Shown here one piece after another: positions 44,308-55,152 of a DNA stretch of 64,000 nt. The stretch spans positions 62,001 to 126,000 of the forward strand of contig NW_026516756.1 of NCBI RefSeq assembly GCF_025766255.1. Reading direction: 5' to 3'. The stretch comes from Zychaea mexicana (lineage: Eukaryota; Mucoromycota; Mucoromycetes; Mucorales; Lichtheimiaceae). The stretch's first letter is position 1, and every line of letters begins with the position of its first letter. A program made the position numbers and the translations under genes. Below the pieces are notes generated by a model. It had not been told where the DNA came from. It searched no databases and saw only the letters and a program-made list of their open reading frames with translations.

Positions 44308-45298
44308 TGTCTTGTTTGCTCGTTGGGCTGACCTCGTGGAGCAATTCCACAAGACTTTTGGGCATGCAGGAAAGACAACTGTGCATGATTTGATGCAGAA
44401 ACGTTGGTGGTGGCCTGACATGCGCTCGGATATTCAAGAATGGCTAGCCACTTATCACCAATGCCAGCTTGCTGCCAATACCATCTGCCACATCCATCAT
44501 GCACCTATGAAACCTTTGGAAGTGCCACCTATTTTTTTGCAATGGCATTTGGATTTCATGGGTGAGCTACCAACCACTGCCACTAGTAGCCGTTGGCTGC
44601 TTGTTGCTGTTGACTACCCCACGAATTGGACTATTGCCTGTACTGCTCCAGATAGGACCGGTGAAGCCATCTCCAACTTTATTTATAAGGAATATTGCTA
44701 CCATTCTCATACCCTGTTGGAATTTTGACGGATCGAGGTGCCAATTTCATATCAAAGGTGCTTACTTACTACCTGGGTCCTCTCAAGGTGAAGCATATTT
44801 TCACAACAGCCTTTCATCTACATACAAACTCCAAGGTCGAGCAAACCAATAGTATCCTCAAGCAAATGTTGCGCAAGTACACTCAAGGTCGTATCCATCA
44901 CTGGGATCAATTTGTGCAACCTGCTGTCTTTGCTTGCCGCATCCACAAACATCACACTTCTGGTTTTTCCCCTTACTTTTTAACATATGGTGCTGAACCA
45001 CACTTGCTAGGTAAGTAATTACCTCCCTTTGTGCTGCTCCCAGAGTCTGAACTTGAGGAATTGCCTACTATCGCTGGTCATGTTCCTAAAGTGCGACGCT
45101 TACAATAAGCGCGAGCCCTCACCGAAAGCGAACTTAAGGAAAATGCTGTCAAAGATAAAGCCTAATAGGATGCTTTGCTCAAGTCTCAAAAGTTTGCCAT
45201 TGGCAATCACGTTTTGATACATTATGAAAATAAATTAAGCCTTGAATTTAACTGGAAGGGACCCTACAAGATTCTGGCCATCATGCTGGATACAGATA
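44308..45298 (+). pseudogene. Ty3/gypsy integrase and pol 3' region, part 1
   Basis: Starts with the integrase zinc domain (EQFHKTFGHAG; YHQCQLAA, in which Tyr replaces the first Cys of the usual CxxC). The core follows: Asp in WHLDFMGELP, Asp in LLTDRG-type segment (ILTDRGANF, in another frame from about 44708) and Glu in SKVEQTNSILK. Then come YLTYGAEPHLL-like SPYFLTYGAEP and the linker to HYENKLSLEFNWKGPYKI. The fragment stops at LDTD (45298), where the foldback element is inserted; it resumes at 58949. Several TAG/TAA stops and one frameshift. Reverse transcriptase and RNase H are absent upstream. Confidence 0.8.
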
Positions 45299-46124
45299 GG
45301 GAGTTAATAATTAATAATTAAAGGTTCAATAAGTTTTAATTTGTTAGAACTTTAATTAATTTAACAGTGAATTATAAATAATACCAATAAAAAAATTAAT
45401 TTTTTAATTTTCTCTTATTATAATTCTAAATAATGTGTTTTATATAAACATGTTTAATCCAGAACGGATATAACTATTGATATTGATAAACACCAGGCTA
45501 GACCTTTACCAATTCCCTTATTCCGCTACAAAAATAAGAGTTGGTAGCCCCCCCCTCAATTTTTTGAATTTTAAGGTCAGCCGCCAGAGATACTGTACTG
45601 GGCAGCAGAGGGGCATTTGAGGGGAAGATAATCTTACTAAGTGCCTTATATTCCTTTACAAAAACGTTTTTTTTTCAGCTCATTTGAGAGCATTTTCTAA
45701 AGCAACAAAGAAACCATTCCTAATTGCAGATCTATATAAAAATGCTAGCAACTTGACCTAATTCAAAAGGTAACGGTTTTAAATCGAGGGGTGAAAAGGA
45801 ATGAAAAGTACTATTTATTTGTTTTATTCTATGTAACGCGGTAATAACAACAAACACGATGGTTGCTTTCTTAATGTTTCGGGTCATTATCAAGATAGTT
45901 CACAGATTTATTTTTTCAATCTCAGAAAACATTAAATAAATAATATTATTTAAAAGGAGAGAATATACTAAGAATACCACAAAATATATGGTGAATATAA
46001 AATGTAAAATGTAATTATCTATATGGCTATATTGAATCCCATAAATTCCTTCAACTCCTTTATTTTTTATCCAACTTTCCTCCAGCAGTTTATTGTCATA
46101 CAAAGGACATAGTCTATATATTTA

Positions 46125-46400
46125 TTAATCTATATCCATTTTTTGAAATTTATTTACCATATCAGATATTGCATCATTTTTATTAATTTGTTTTGTATAA
46201 TCAGATAATATATAAGTATATTCATATTTATTTCCATCTTCTGATTTGGTAATCATCTGTACTAGGTTATTCTTTTTTAATTTAAATTCTACATTTATGA
46301 TTTTATAATTATATTTATTTTTATTAAAAAGTTTTGATGGAACAAATGATCTTTTTATATCTTTTAAGAATTTTTTATTTATAAATGGATTATCATTCAT
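46125..46400 (-). CDS. Second ORF of Merlin element, unknown function
   Basis: Intact 91-residue ORF downstream of the transposase on the same strand (ATG 46400, TAA 46125-46127). It is rich in Lys and Asn: FLKDIKRSFVPSKLF, INVEFKLKKNNLVQM, then EYTYILSDYTKQ and a C-terminal amphipathic helix. A frameshifted homologue is found at the same relative position in Merlin copy 1 (19968-20253), with matching KDIKRS/KHNIKRN start and TYILSDYTK/YSFKTYNK middle. Retention of the frame in an AT-rich element suggests selection. I do not recognise a domain. Confidence 0.6.
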   Translation of the reverse strand: MNDNPFINKKFLKDIKRSFVPSKLFNKNKYNYKIINVEFKLKKNNLVQMITKSEDGNKYEYTYILSDYTKQINKNDAISDMVNKFQKMDID

Positions 46401-46458
46401 TGTAATGTTTATGTTGGATTATATTTTTATTATATAATTAAATTCAATTTTATAATAT

Positions 46459-47337
46459 TTAATCTTTTAAAAACTTTTTCCATAAATTATATTCTCTATT
46501 TTTTTTTCTCCACTGATACTCTCTCATATATAATAATAAATCTTTCTTTGTTCTACATCTAGGTATAATACTTTGTTTTAAACCATTCCATGTACCTTCT
46601 ATTGTATTTGTATGAACTCCTGTTTTTGGATCTTTAAAATGCTTTTTATGATTAACTGTTTCATGTTTATATCCTATATTTTTTAGATTATTATATCCTT
46701 TCCATTTATCAGTATATATAAAACTTCCTTTTTTGACATATTTTCTAACAATATTATCAATTCCATTAATATCTCTTTTATCAATTTGTAAAAGAAATAA
46801 ATTCTTATTCTCATTTTTTATTTTATTTTTTAAGGAACTTCTCTCAATTCCCCCAATTACCCATGCACCTTCAACTTTATGACCTCTATTATTCTTTCTT
46901 TTAGCAATTTTACTTTCATCAATTTCTACTATTTTATTTCTTCCACCAATCTTTCTATGTCTACTAAAATAAATTTTATTTTTTAAATATTTTCTATATA
47001 TTTTGTTATATGATGTTACTGTGTTTTTACTGATTTGTAATGTTGAGGCAATACTACTATATGGCATTTTCAGGATAAAATAATTTAAAATATGCAATTG
47101 TAAATTTAAAGGTAATTTCATTTTTGAAAATATAGTACCACGTAATAGTGAATATGCTTTACGACATTTATAATTTTTACACATAAACACTTTTTTATTA
47201 ATATATAATTTTGTATCTGAATTACATGTTAAACATTTATTAATTTTGTTTATATAATCATTTTCAATTAAGTATAATAATGCCTTTTCTTCATTATGAA
47301 ATAAATCTTTTAAATTTATATAAGGTTCTGTAAACAT
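46459..47337 (-). CDS. Merlin transposase (ISXO2/IS1595-like), intact
   Basis: 292 residues, ATG 47337 to TAA 46459-46461. N-terminal zinc ribbon with Cys35, Cys38, Cys53 and Cys58 (CLTCNS and CKNYKCRK); helix-turn-helix around 91-115 (SSIASTLQISKNTVTSY); DDE core with Asp140 (VEIDESKI), Asp210 (FIYTDKWKGY) and Glu247 (NTIEGTWNG), preceded by the family signature GHKVEGAWVIGGIER. All expected residues are present, and the length is that of the family. It is likely functional for cut-and-paste transposition with 8-9 bp duplications. Confidence 0.93.
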   Translation of the reverse strand: MFTEPYINLKDLFHNEEKALLYLIENDYINKINKCLTCNSDTKLYINKKVFMCKNYKCRKAYSLLRGTIFSKMKLPLNLQLHILNYFILKMPYSSIASTLQISKNTVTSYNKIYRKYLKNKIYFSRHRKIGGRNKIVEIDESKIAKRKNNRGHKVEGAWVIGGIERSSLKNKIKNENKNLFLLQIDKRDINGIDNIVRKYVKKGSFIYTDKWKGYNNLKNIGYKHETVNHKKHFKDPKTGVHTNTIEGTWNGLKQSIIPRCRTKKDLLLYMREYQWRKKNREYNLWKKFLKD

Positions 47338-47470
47338 ATTTCATGATTATTTTATTATAAATAAAAAATTCAATTTTTTGCTTTTTCAGTAATTAAGTTT
47401 AAATTTAATATTCTGTGAATTATGTTGGGATACATCCAATGTTTCTTTAGAACGTATTCATTATTGAGAA

Positions 47471-50400
47471 ACGCTCATTTTGAAGGGATCAATCGAAGCA
47501 GCATCGTTGGCATTAGCACACAGCTCATTTTACTCGAACGATTTGCTTGACCGACTTGGTATGAATTGTGAAAGCTTTTTTCTCCTTGCTTTTACAGAAC
47601 ATGGTTAAGAAACTACCACACACTTGCTCTTTGTTTGCGTTGCAAAAGCACGTTGTGAATGCATTTCTGGTAGTGGCATCGTTGGTAAATCATTTGAACT
47701 CTTATTTAATCACAGGAATCAAGACTCATTAGTTGATGGAAAAGGAAGAGGTCAGGGCGAGGGTCTTTTTCATTTATTCTTTATACAGTGCGGTAAAAAT
47801 ATTCAACACTTTTCTTGCCTGCTCTCAAGTCGCCCTTGCCGTCTATCCACTGTATTAAGTACCCACAAGCACTGCTGATACCTAAGGTTTGTTTCATTAA
47901 TAGAAAACTGACAAGCTATGGAAGGGAATAAGATATGTTGTATATGAAGTTAGCACTTGTAGGTTTGATTTCTTATTTCTATAGGTTCTGCGCCGCGTTT
48001 ATGTTATACCCTGCACCACACGTTACAAACACGATTCGCTATACATACACGATCCATACATTGTACAGCACATACGAATACGCATATATACATACGATCA
48101 CTTGCACATTTGCACGAAAACGAAACGATATTGTAGGCATGGAGCTAAAGGGAAGGGATGCTATTGTGGGATGGACGTCAGTACATCATTGGATGGAATT
48201 GAAGTATGCTTTTTGTTTCTTACACAACGACCTACCTTATGGATCGGCCATCACAGCATCCAGCCTTTGTATCTCAACCTTGCAACAATGGTCCACACAA
48301 ATACAAGATCAATGTAGCAACGATGATCGGATCCGTTCGTTATGGCCTTATCCATCACCAGTGTAGCTGCTTTGTACACGATGGAAGTAAGCAGTTGGAT
48401 GGACATAAATCGTTTGGAATAAAGACGTTCTTTGCTATAAAAATACTTCAATATATTGGGATATTTGGGAAATAAAGGGAGTAAGCATGCAAAGTATTGC
48501 ACCTCTAATATGGGCATGCATAGTTACTACAGCATCAAGCTTATATATTTAAAAGAATTGCTCTTTATCTCTAAAGTTTATGAAAACCACCCACAAGGCG
48601 TACACATCGAGCTGTAATTAACCTGTGTCACCTTTTTATACAAAGTCGCGCGTCAAAGCTGTGTCTGCTCCACCTGTCTACATCTCTCATTTAAATCTCG
48701 ATCTCGAAATCTAATTCTTTTTGTAACATGAGCGATCAGTAATCGTCCAACCCTCTCCTCATTCCTCCCAGTTTAAACTAAGAGCAGACCGTTAGTTTTG
48801 AAGAATACGAGGCTGTTATTAACAGACTCCCTCAAACAACTAGCGAGTGCTATGTTCATCATAGTACCAGTAGATTTGAGCGCAAGGAACGCACTGGTAA
48901 CAATCCTATCCCATATGATTAGACTAAGTAATGTTGCATGGCACTAAGCATAACATATAGAGAATGAAGATGAACATCCGGCGAAAAGGCGTAATGTTTA
49001 GCCAAGAGTTCTATGGACTGCGCGATACTTTTGTCACCGTGCTGACCAGGTAGATAGTAGGGATAGAAGTAGGAAGAACCAGATAGATCTGGCAGGCGCA
49101 CATATTGATAGCAGCAGTAATGGGATCAAACGCCGTCTAATCAAAAAGAAGTCCAAGCAAGCTGGCTGCAAAGCATATTTGCTTGCCACTTGTTATTTCA
49201 CAGATACCACCAAAGTTGTGTTAATGTTTAAAGGTGAGCACACAGGGCATACTCCTAGTAGCATTCAAGACGTCCAGTGTTTGCCAAACTCGGAGGAAGT
49301 GAAGGAATCCATCCGCTAGGAACTTCGCAAGGGATATAACGTCCAGGATGTTCATATATTTCTGCAGCATGAATATTATGACGCTCCTGAGAATCAGCGT
49401 GCAGCATATATTACAAGCACTGATGTGTACAACATCTTTTTCAAAATCCGGCAAGAAAAAAGCACCGAGAACCAGGACGACTTTGTCTCCATGAAAAAAT
49501 GGCTTGACGACCTTCAATCTAAAGTGTACCATGTATGGATCGGTACTGAAGACGGTTCACCTTCCTAGAGGCATCTTGGTGTAGACGGTTTCGCTTTTGG
49601 CTTCCTTTCACAATGGTAAAAGACGCTTCTCTACAGTGCCGAGTTCGTTTCCTTAGACGCCACTCATGACCTATGCCATTACAATGATGGTGTACTCTAT
49701 ACGATGGTTATTCAGCATCCAATCGCGGGCAGAGGTGCACCTGTTGCATATATGATAACTGACGACCTCTCTGCTGCCCCATTGGCTGACTGGTTCCGCT
49801 CTTTGGCGTCTCTTGGTTTCAATCCTTCACACATTACCATCAATTGTAGTTTGCCCGAAAATAAAGCGATCAGTCAAGTTTGGCCTAACTGCACAATCCA
49901 GTTCTGTGTCTGGCACGTTATGCGCGCTTAGATGCAGAACGTGCAAGCAAAAGTAGTCGAAACAGACACACAGTCAGCAAAGGAGACTAGAGCTATCATC
50001 AGGGACCGTTTGACAGCCCTAATGTATGAAGACGATCAAGTATGTTTCAGACGCGTCCTCAATGCTTCCTTTCTGACTTTGGCGCATCTCAATCTATTTT
50101 TGTGTCTTATTTCCAACGACAGTGGATAGACAGCGTTGGTGGTGAAGGTGTTGAGCGCTGGGCAGCATGCTTCCAGCACGAAGCCTTTAGCAATATGCAA
50201 ACAAACAACTACATCGAGTCTTGGCATAACTACCTCAAAACGCATTATCTGAAGCGCAAGAAAATCCATCGATTGGACTTGCTGATCCATATATTAGCTA
50301 AAGACGTTGCATTTGACATCATCAAGGAAATCAAAAGCTTGCTCGCTAATATTGGTCGTATGGGTGCATATGAGCATGCTCTGTGCGACCAAGAAATAAA

Positions 50401-52117
50401 AGCAGAAGCTATCGAGCATACAAAACTGCGCAGTATGGTTCAACAATTCTCATCCAGAGAATACTTGTTTACCTCGTTCACAAATGAATGTATTATTTAT
50501 ACGGTATGTAACCTGTGTTATTGACTAGCATACATTTGATTGTTTGATAAACAGGATACATTGTTTATCCTTAGATAACTACTGAAAGTAGCCAAATTGT
50601 TTCTTGCTCGTGCCCTCAATACCAAAAACACTACTTTCCCTGCAAACATATGTTCCTTGTCGAGCAGGCGGTGAGCAACATCACAGTGCGACCATCCCTA
50701 AAGGATTGGTTAGCAGCTGTCCAAAATACAAACAGCACTACATCAAGCACCCGCAATAGTATTACACGCCCACCCACCTAAGAGCAATTGCAACTCAATG
50801 ACGGACCAAAGGATAGCCTTAAGCGCGCATTAAAGAAGCATATTAGTAAGGCAAATGCCATGATGCGTCGCGTAGACAAATCTATATAGATAATAGCAAA
50901 GCTGATGAGGTTGCCCAGTTGCTCGCCACAGTTGAAAAATGGACAAACGACTTTGATACCTCCCTAAACAACATCCTTTCCACACCGCCGAATTCCAACT
51001 TCCAAAGGCAAAACCCATAGCCCTTTTCTTCATCTTCTTTCTATTCTATTATTATCGCTTCATGATCTTTTGTATAAAATATCATTGTATTTATGTCTGT
51101 TTGAGTATTCTCTTCTATAAAAAACCATCTTTCTATCCGTACACGATGCGCTCGATCTCCCAATACTCTACCTATAAATTTATGTCGATCCAACTGCTTA
51201 CTTCCATCGTGTACAAAGCAGCTACACTGGTGATGGATAAGGCCATAACGAACGGATCCGATCATCGTTGCTACATTGATCTCGTATTTGTGTGGATCAT
51301 TGTTGCAAGGTTGAGATACAAAGGCTGGATGCTGTGATGGCCGATCCATAAGGTAGGTCGTTGTGTAAGAAACAAAAAGCATACTTCAATTCCATCCAAT
51401 GATGTACTGACGTCCATCCCACAATAGCATCCCTTCCCTTTAGCTCCATGCCTACAATATCGTTTCGTTTTCGTGCAAATGTGCAAGTGATCGTATGTAT
51501 ATATGCGTATTCGTATGTGCTGTACAATGTATGGATCGTGTATGTATAGCGAATCGTGTTTGTAACGTGTGGTGCAGGGTATAACATAAACGCGGCGCAG
51601 AACCTATAGAAATAAGAAATCAAACCTACAAGTGCTAACTTCATATACAACATATCTTATTCCCTTCTATAGCTTGTCAGTTTTCTATTAATGAAACAAA
51701 CCTTAGGTATCAGCAGTGCTTGTGGGTACTTAATACAGTGGATAGACGGCAAGGGCGACTTGAGAGCAGGCAAGAAAAGTGTTGAATATTTTTACCGCAC
51801 TGTATAAAGAATAAATGAAAAAGACCCTCGCCCTGACCTCTTCCTTTTCCATCAACTAATGAGTCTTGATTCCTGTGATTAAATAAGAGTTCAAATGATT
51901 TACCAACGATGCCACTACCAGAAATGCAGTCACAACGTGCTTTTGCAACGCAAACAAAGAGCAAGTGTGTGGTAGTTTCTTAACCGTGTTCTGTAAAAGC
52001 AAGGAGAAAAAAGCTTTCACAATTCGTACCAAGTCAGTTAAGCAAATCGTTCGAGTAAAATGAGTTATGTGCCAATGCCAACGATGCTGCTTCAATTGAT
52101 CCCTTTAAAATGAGTGT
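47471..52117. mobile_element. MULE DNA transposon with 940-bp terminal inverted repeats
   Basis: The left TIR 47471-48410 and the right TIR 51178-52117 are each 940 bp and nearly identical in inverted orientation; the outer ends start ACGCTCATTTT and ACACTCATTTT. The 2.77-kb interior carries one transposase on +. The flanks belong to the left foldback arm, as the intact right arm shows. A target duplication could not be recognised, probably through decay. ORFs within the TIRs (for example 47935-48366 and its mirror) are mirrored in both arms, so they are not evidence of a gene. Confidence 0.88.
48729..51020 (+). pseudogene. Mutator-like (MULE) transposase with SWIM zinc finger, inactivated
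   Basis: N-terminal FAR1/WRKY-like DNA-binding region (RRLIKKKSKQAGCKAYLL with GEHTGHTP) around 49110-49250. The MULE DDE domain has Asp in VSLDATHDLCH near 49655. The second catalytic site reads TINCSLPENKA near 49840, with Asn in place of the usual Asp. Glu follows in TNNYIESWHNYL near 50210. A GT-AG intron (about 50500-50573) precedes the SWIM finger CSCPQYQKHYFPCKH near 50610. In-frame stops: TAG near 49317, TAG near 49566, TAA near 49615, TAG 49929-49931 and others; one frameshift near 50035. The changes are mostly transitions. Catalytically dead. Confidence 0.85.
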
Positions 52118-52147
52118 TGGTTAAATCCCAATATAAGCATAGTCATT

Positions 52148-52954
52148 TCGAAATGCAATTTCTCCATGACTTTTGATCTAATCAACGTACAATAATATAC
52201 TTCATAAATTTTAGATGCTACCAGATCAAATATAAAACTTCGTTTCCTGTTATAGTAATTATGGGAGACACTATAAGCTTTCAAAAATTACCAAAATTTA
52301 CAACGCTTGTAGTAGAATAAAAAAAGCTGCTATAGCTATAAAACTATACCATCAGATAACCCTAATTTTATAGCACTAGATAGTATACAGCAATTTATTA
52401 TATAAAAAGTACACGCCGAGATATTCAGCCTCGAACATGTTTCACCAACAGAACATATTAAATCGGGCTCCGCAGATGCGGGACCCTTTAATCCTACCGC
52501 AACGTTAGGCACGGCCCTGATTTGTTTAAAAGTAATAAATACTTATAACAACAACTTTTTATATCAAAGCTAGTAAATTTATTCTATATTATGATACTAG
52601 AATTTATTCTAAGGTTTTTTCAACTAATTTATAAAGAGATGATTAATAAAAGTAGTATAGTCTATTTTAATTAGTAATGAACTGGTAATTATTTCTTTTA
52701 AACCTATTAAAATAATAATTTTTAAATTTGTACCTGAAAAACTGGAAATATACCTGAAAAATTTCTAGAAAACATTACCTCCGCCTAAATTGAATGCAGG
52801 ACTATTGCTATGCAAACTACTTACCTTAAACAATACACTAACAAAGTAAACTTGACAAATCCAGCTTTTTAATTGTTAATACCCACATAAATTAGAGAGA
52901 ACAATGGCAGAAATTACTGGTTTTTGTGTAATATCTACACTTATTATAAATAAC
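52148..52954. other. Interior of the foldback element, AT-rich, no genes
   Basis: Sequence between the inner end of the left arm and the 3' end of Helitron copy 3. A word ATCGGGCTCCGCAGATGCGGGACC near 52455 is GC-rich against the background. Nothing coding is supported. Confidence 0.4.
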
Positions 52955-53399
52955 ACAAGCCTTTGTCGCCTTCGCACCTCCGGAGCTACAGCTCGGCGGC
53001 TCGCTGGGGGCTTCCCCCGGACCCCCTAGTGGCTGCCCAGAGCAAGGCTGAATCAGTTGTTTTGGAGCAGAGGCTGTATCAGAATATATACACGATATTA
53101 CTATTTAAGCATGGTCAAGATAACCCTAAAACCCAAAACCCTACTTCGTTATCACCATCTCACAGGTTGAATGAAAAGCATTCTGTGTAATGTTATGTAT
53201 AATAAAAAAGAGAGAGACGGAAAAGAAATCTATATAGTATGTTGATAGGGAACGAAGAGGGTTTTAGGTGATAAGGAAGGCCCTTATTATATGACTGAGG
53301 TTAGATAGATAGAGTTGTCAAAGCTTCTCTGTGAACGATGTTAAGCATAGTGGGAGCAGATTGTGCAGTAGGTGGTTCGGGAGGGAGAAAACAGATTGT

Positions 53400-55152
53400 A
53401 AGATTCTAGGGTGAGTGTACGTGGGAGAACGCTACATATAGCTGGCCATGTGCAAAAACTGGCTTAAATAAGCACAGTACTGCTCTACTGAGGGTTTGAC
53501 CTTACGACTTGTTGATTGTCATTGCGAAGGCAGGAACCATACGAAATTGATGACGGCACAATTTAAATAGAAGATCACTTTCCTTAGAATATAAGCTGAT
53601 ACAGGGAATGTACACGATTTCACCTAAGTAACAGTGTTAAGAAAAAACCGTACTGACAACGCAATAAAAAAAACTTGAAAGCAGATTATATGTACCTGCA
53701 AAATCTCCTTGGGCAATTTCAGCCTCAAGAACATGTGGTAAAAAATTTCGACATATCGATCGCGTTCTGTTGCAAAGACCCTTTTGAGGATTGATGTTAC
53801 GAAGGAGCATGATAGGTTGATTTCATTTAAGGGAAAGTCTGTGAGGTGGATAATTGCGTAAGGTGATCGTATGTAAGTATTCTGGCGGGTGAGTTGCCTC
53901 AAATGCTTCGGAGTCGACGATTCTATCAGACGAAAGATACTCATGCGTTTCTCCAGGGAAGATACTCAGTGCAGCATTATTCAGGGCGCGGACATCGTCA
54001 TTATAAGGGGCTAAAATAGCACAGCCTGTCATATAGTCGCGACTGGTGTACTGTTCCTCTAAGTCAGAATAAGCTGCGCGAACTACTGTTGTCAGGCTGT
54101 CGGTGATGTCGCTGGATTCTGGAGGCAAGGTGATTGTTGTAGCGTCTGAGCTAGCAATGGATGTACCGGGCTCATGTCCTTCACCCAAACGCAAAAGGTA
54201 ATCGGCGAATTGCTGAAGTTCACAGGCAATTGCTGGATCAGAGCTTTGTTGAACATGCATATTTTGGGTAAGATGGAGCACGCAGCCAATATTGTTGCGG
54301 AAAAGGTAGGAGTTAGTCAAAGAAGCATCGAGGATGTCAGGTTTGGTGCCTTTAGTAACTACTGGTAAAGTTTGACAAAAGTCGCCACCAATGACGATAG
54401 TCTTTCCACTGAATGGGATACGCTGTAAACAACGATCAGTGACAGCCATGATCTCCTTGAACAGTCGGTCAACTGCCTCGAAAGCAAATTTATGACACAT
54501 TGGTGCTTCATCCCAGATGATAAGTTGTGCTTGTCGAAGTATTCGGGCTTGAGGACTTTGAACTCGAATAGAACAGACAGTGTCACTATCAAGATCTAGA
54601 GGAAGCCCGAAACGACTATGTACTGTACGACCGCCTCGTAGTAGAGTTGCAGCAATACCGGAAGAAGCAACGGGTATGGCAATTCTATCCTCAGCTCGAA
54701 CGTTTGCTAACAATGCGTTATAGACAAACGTTTTTCCTGTGCCACCTGGTCCATCAAGGAAAAAAACTCGACCGCGCTCTGGTACTGCTACAGAAGGATT
54801 TTGGCTATCTTGAAATGCTTGGATAATTTGATCGTAGGCATGTACTGGATTCAAGCTGTACTTGGCGACGATGATGCTCAAGGAAGTCGGCAGCAATTAC
54901 ATTGATATACCTAATCCACAGCTCAGCAGGCGAAACAATATCACAGAATGCAAGGATAACGGCGAATAGGTCACGAAGCCTTGATGCTGATATAGTAACT
55001 TCAGCAGCCTCAGCAAAGCATCTGTCCCACTCATCGTCATCTTGTAGTAAGCCACGGGCTTGCACTGCAGCTTTGAAAGTAGGGTATTGTGTTCCTTCAA
55101 AGGTACATATGTCTTCAAAACTGGTAGCACCGCGAACATGCAACAACAATAG
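53400..55152 (-). pseudogene. Helitron copy 3 helicase part
   Basis: Reads LLLLHVRGATSFEDI, then, after the internal deletion at ~54840, DSQNPSVAVPERG, Walker A FLDGPGGTGKTFVYN, Walker B LIIWDEAPMC, KTIVIGGDFCQTLPVV and LTQNMHVQQSSDP up to TGA 53823-53825. The TGA corresponds to CGA in copy 1. The C-terminal motifs follow to about 53450 through further breaks. The core is in better condition than copy 1. It resolves 5'-3' unwinding during rolling-circle transposition in active elements. Confidence 0.82.

Larger units (their letters stand above)
45881..47437. mobile_element. Merlin DNA transposon, copy 2 (1557 bp, 8-bp TSD, coding intact)
   Basis: AATGTTTC is duplicated at 45873-45880 and 47438-47445. 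The empty site is the right foldback arm at about 58420-58437 (minus strand), where CTTAATGTTTCTTTAGAACG is continuous. Imperfect 25-bp TIRs begin GGGTCATTATC and GGATGTATCCC and end in the shared TTCACAG. Both genes, transposase and second ORF, are open on the minus strand. It is the best candidate for a recently active element in the window. Confidence 0.9.

Noticed and set aside
41595..45298. Minus-strand gag/protease and plus-strand integrase read as a single Ty3 element
   Set aside because: They are on opposite strands, with reverse transcriptase and RNase H missing and no LTR pair joining them; treated as two fragments.
47935..48366. 143-codon ORF and its mirror image at 51297-51653
   Set aside because: Both lie in the MULE terminal inverted repeats and are mirror copies of each other; this is repeat symmetry and not evidence of a gene.
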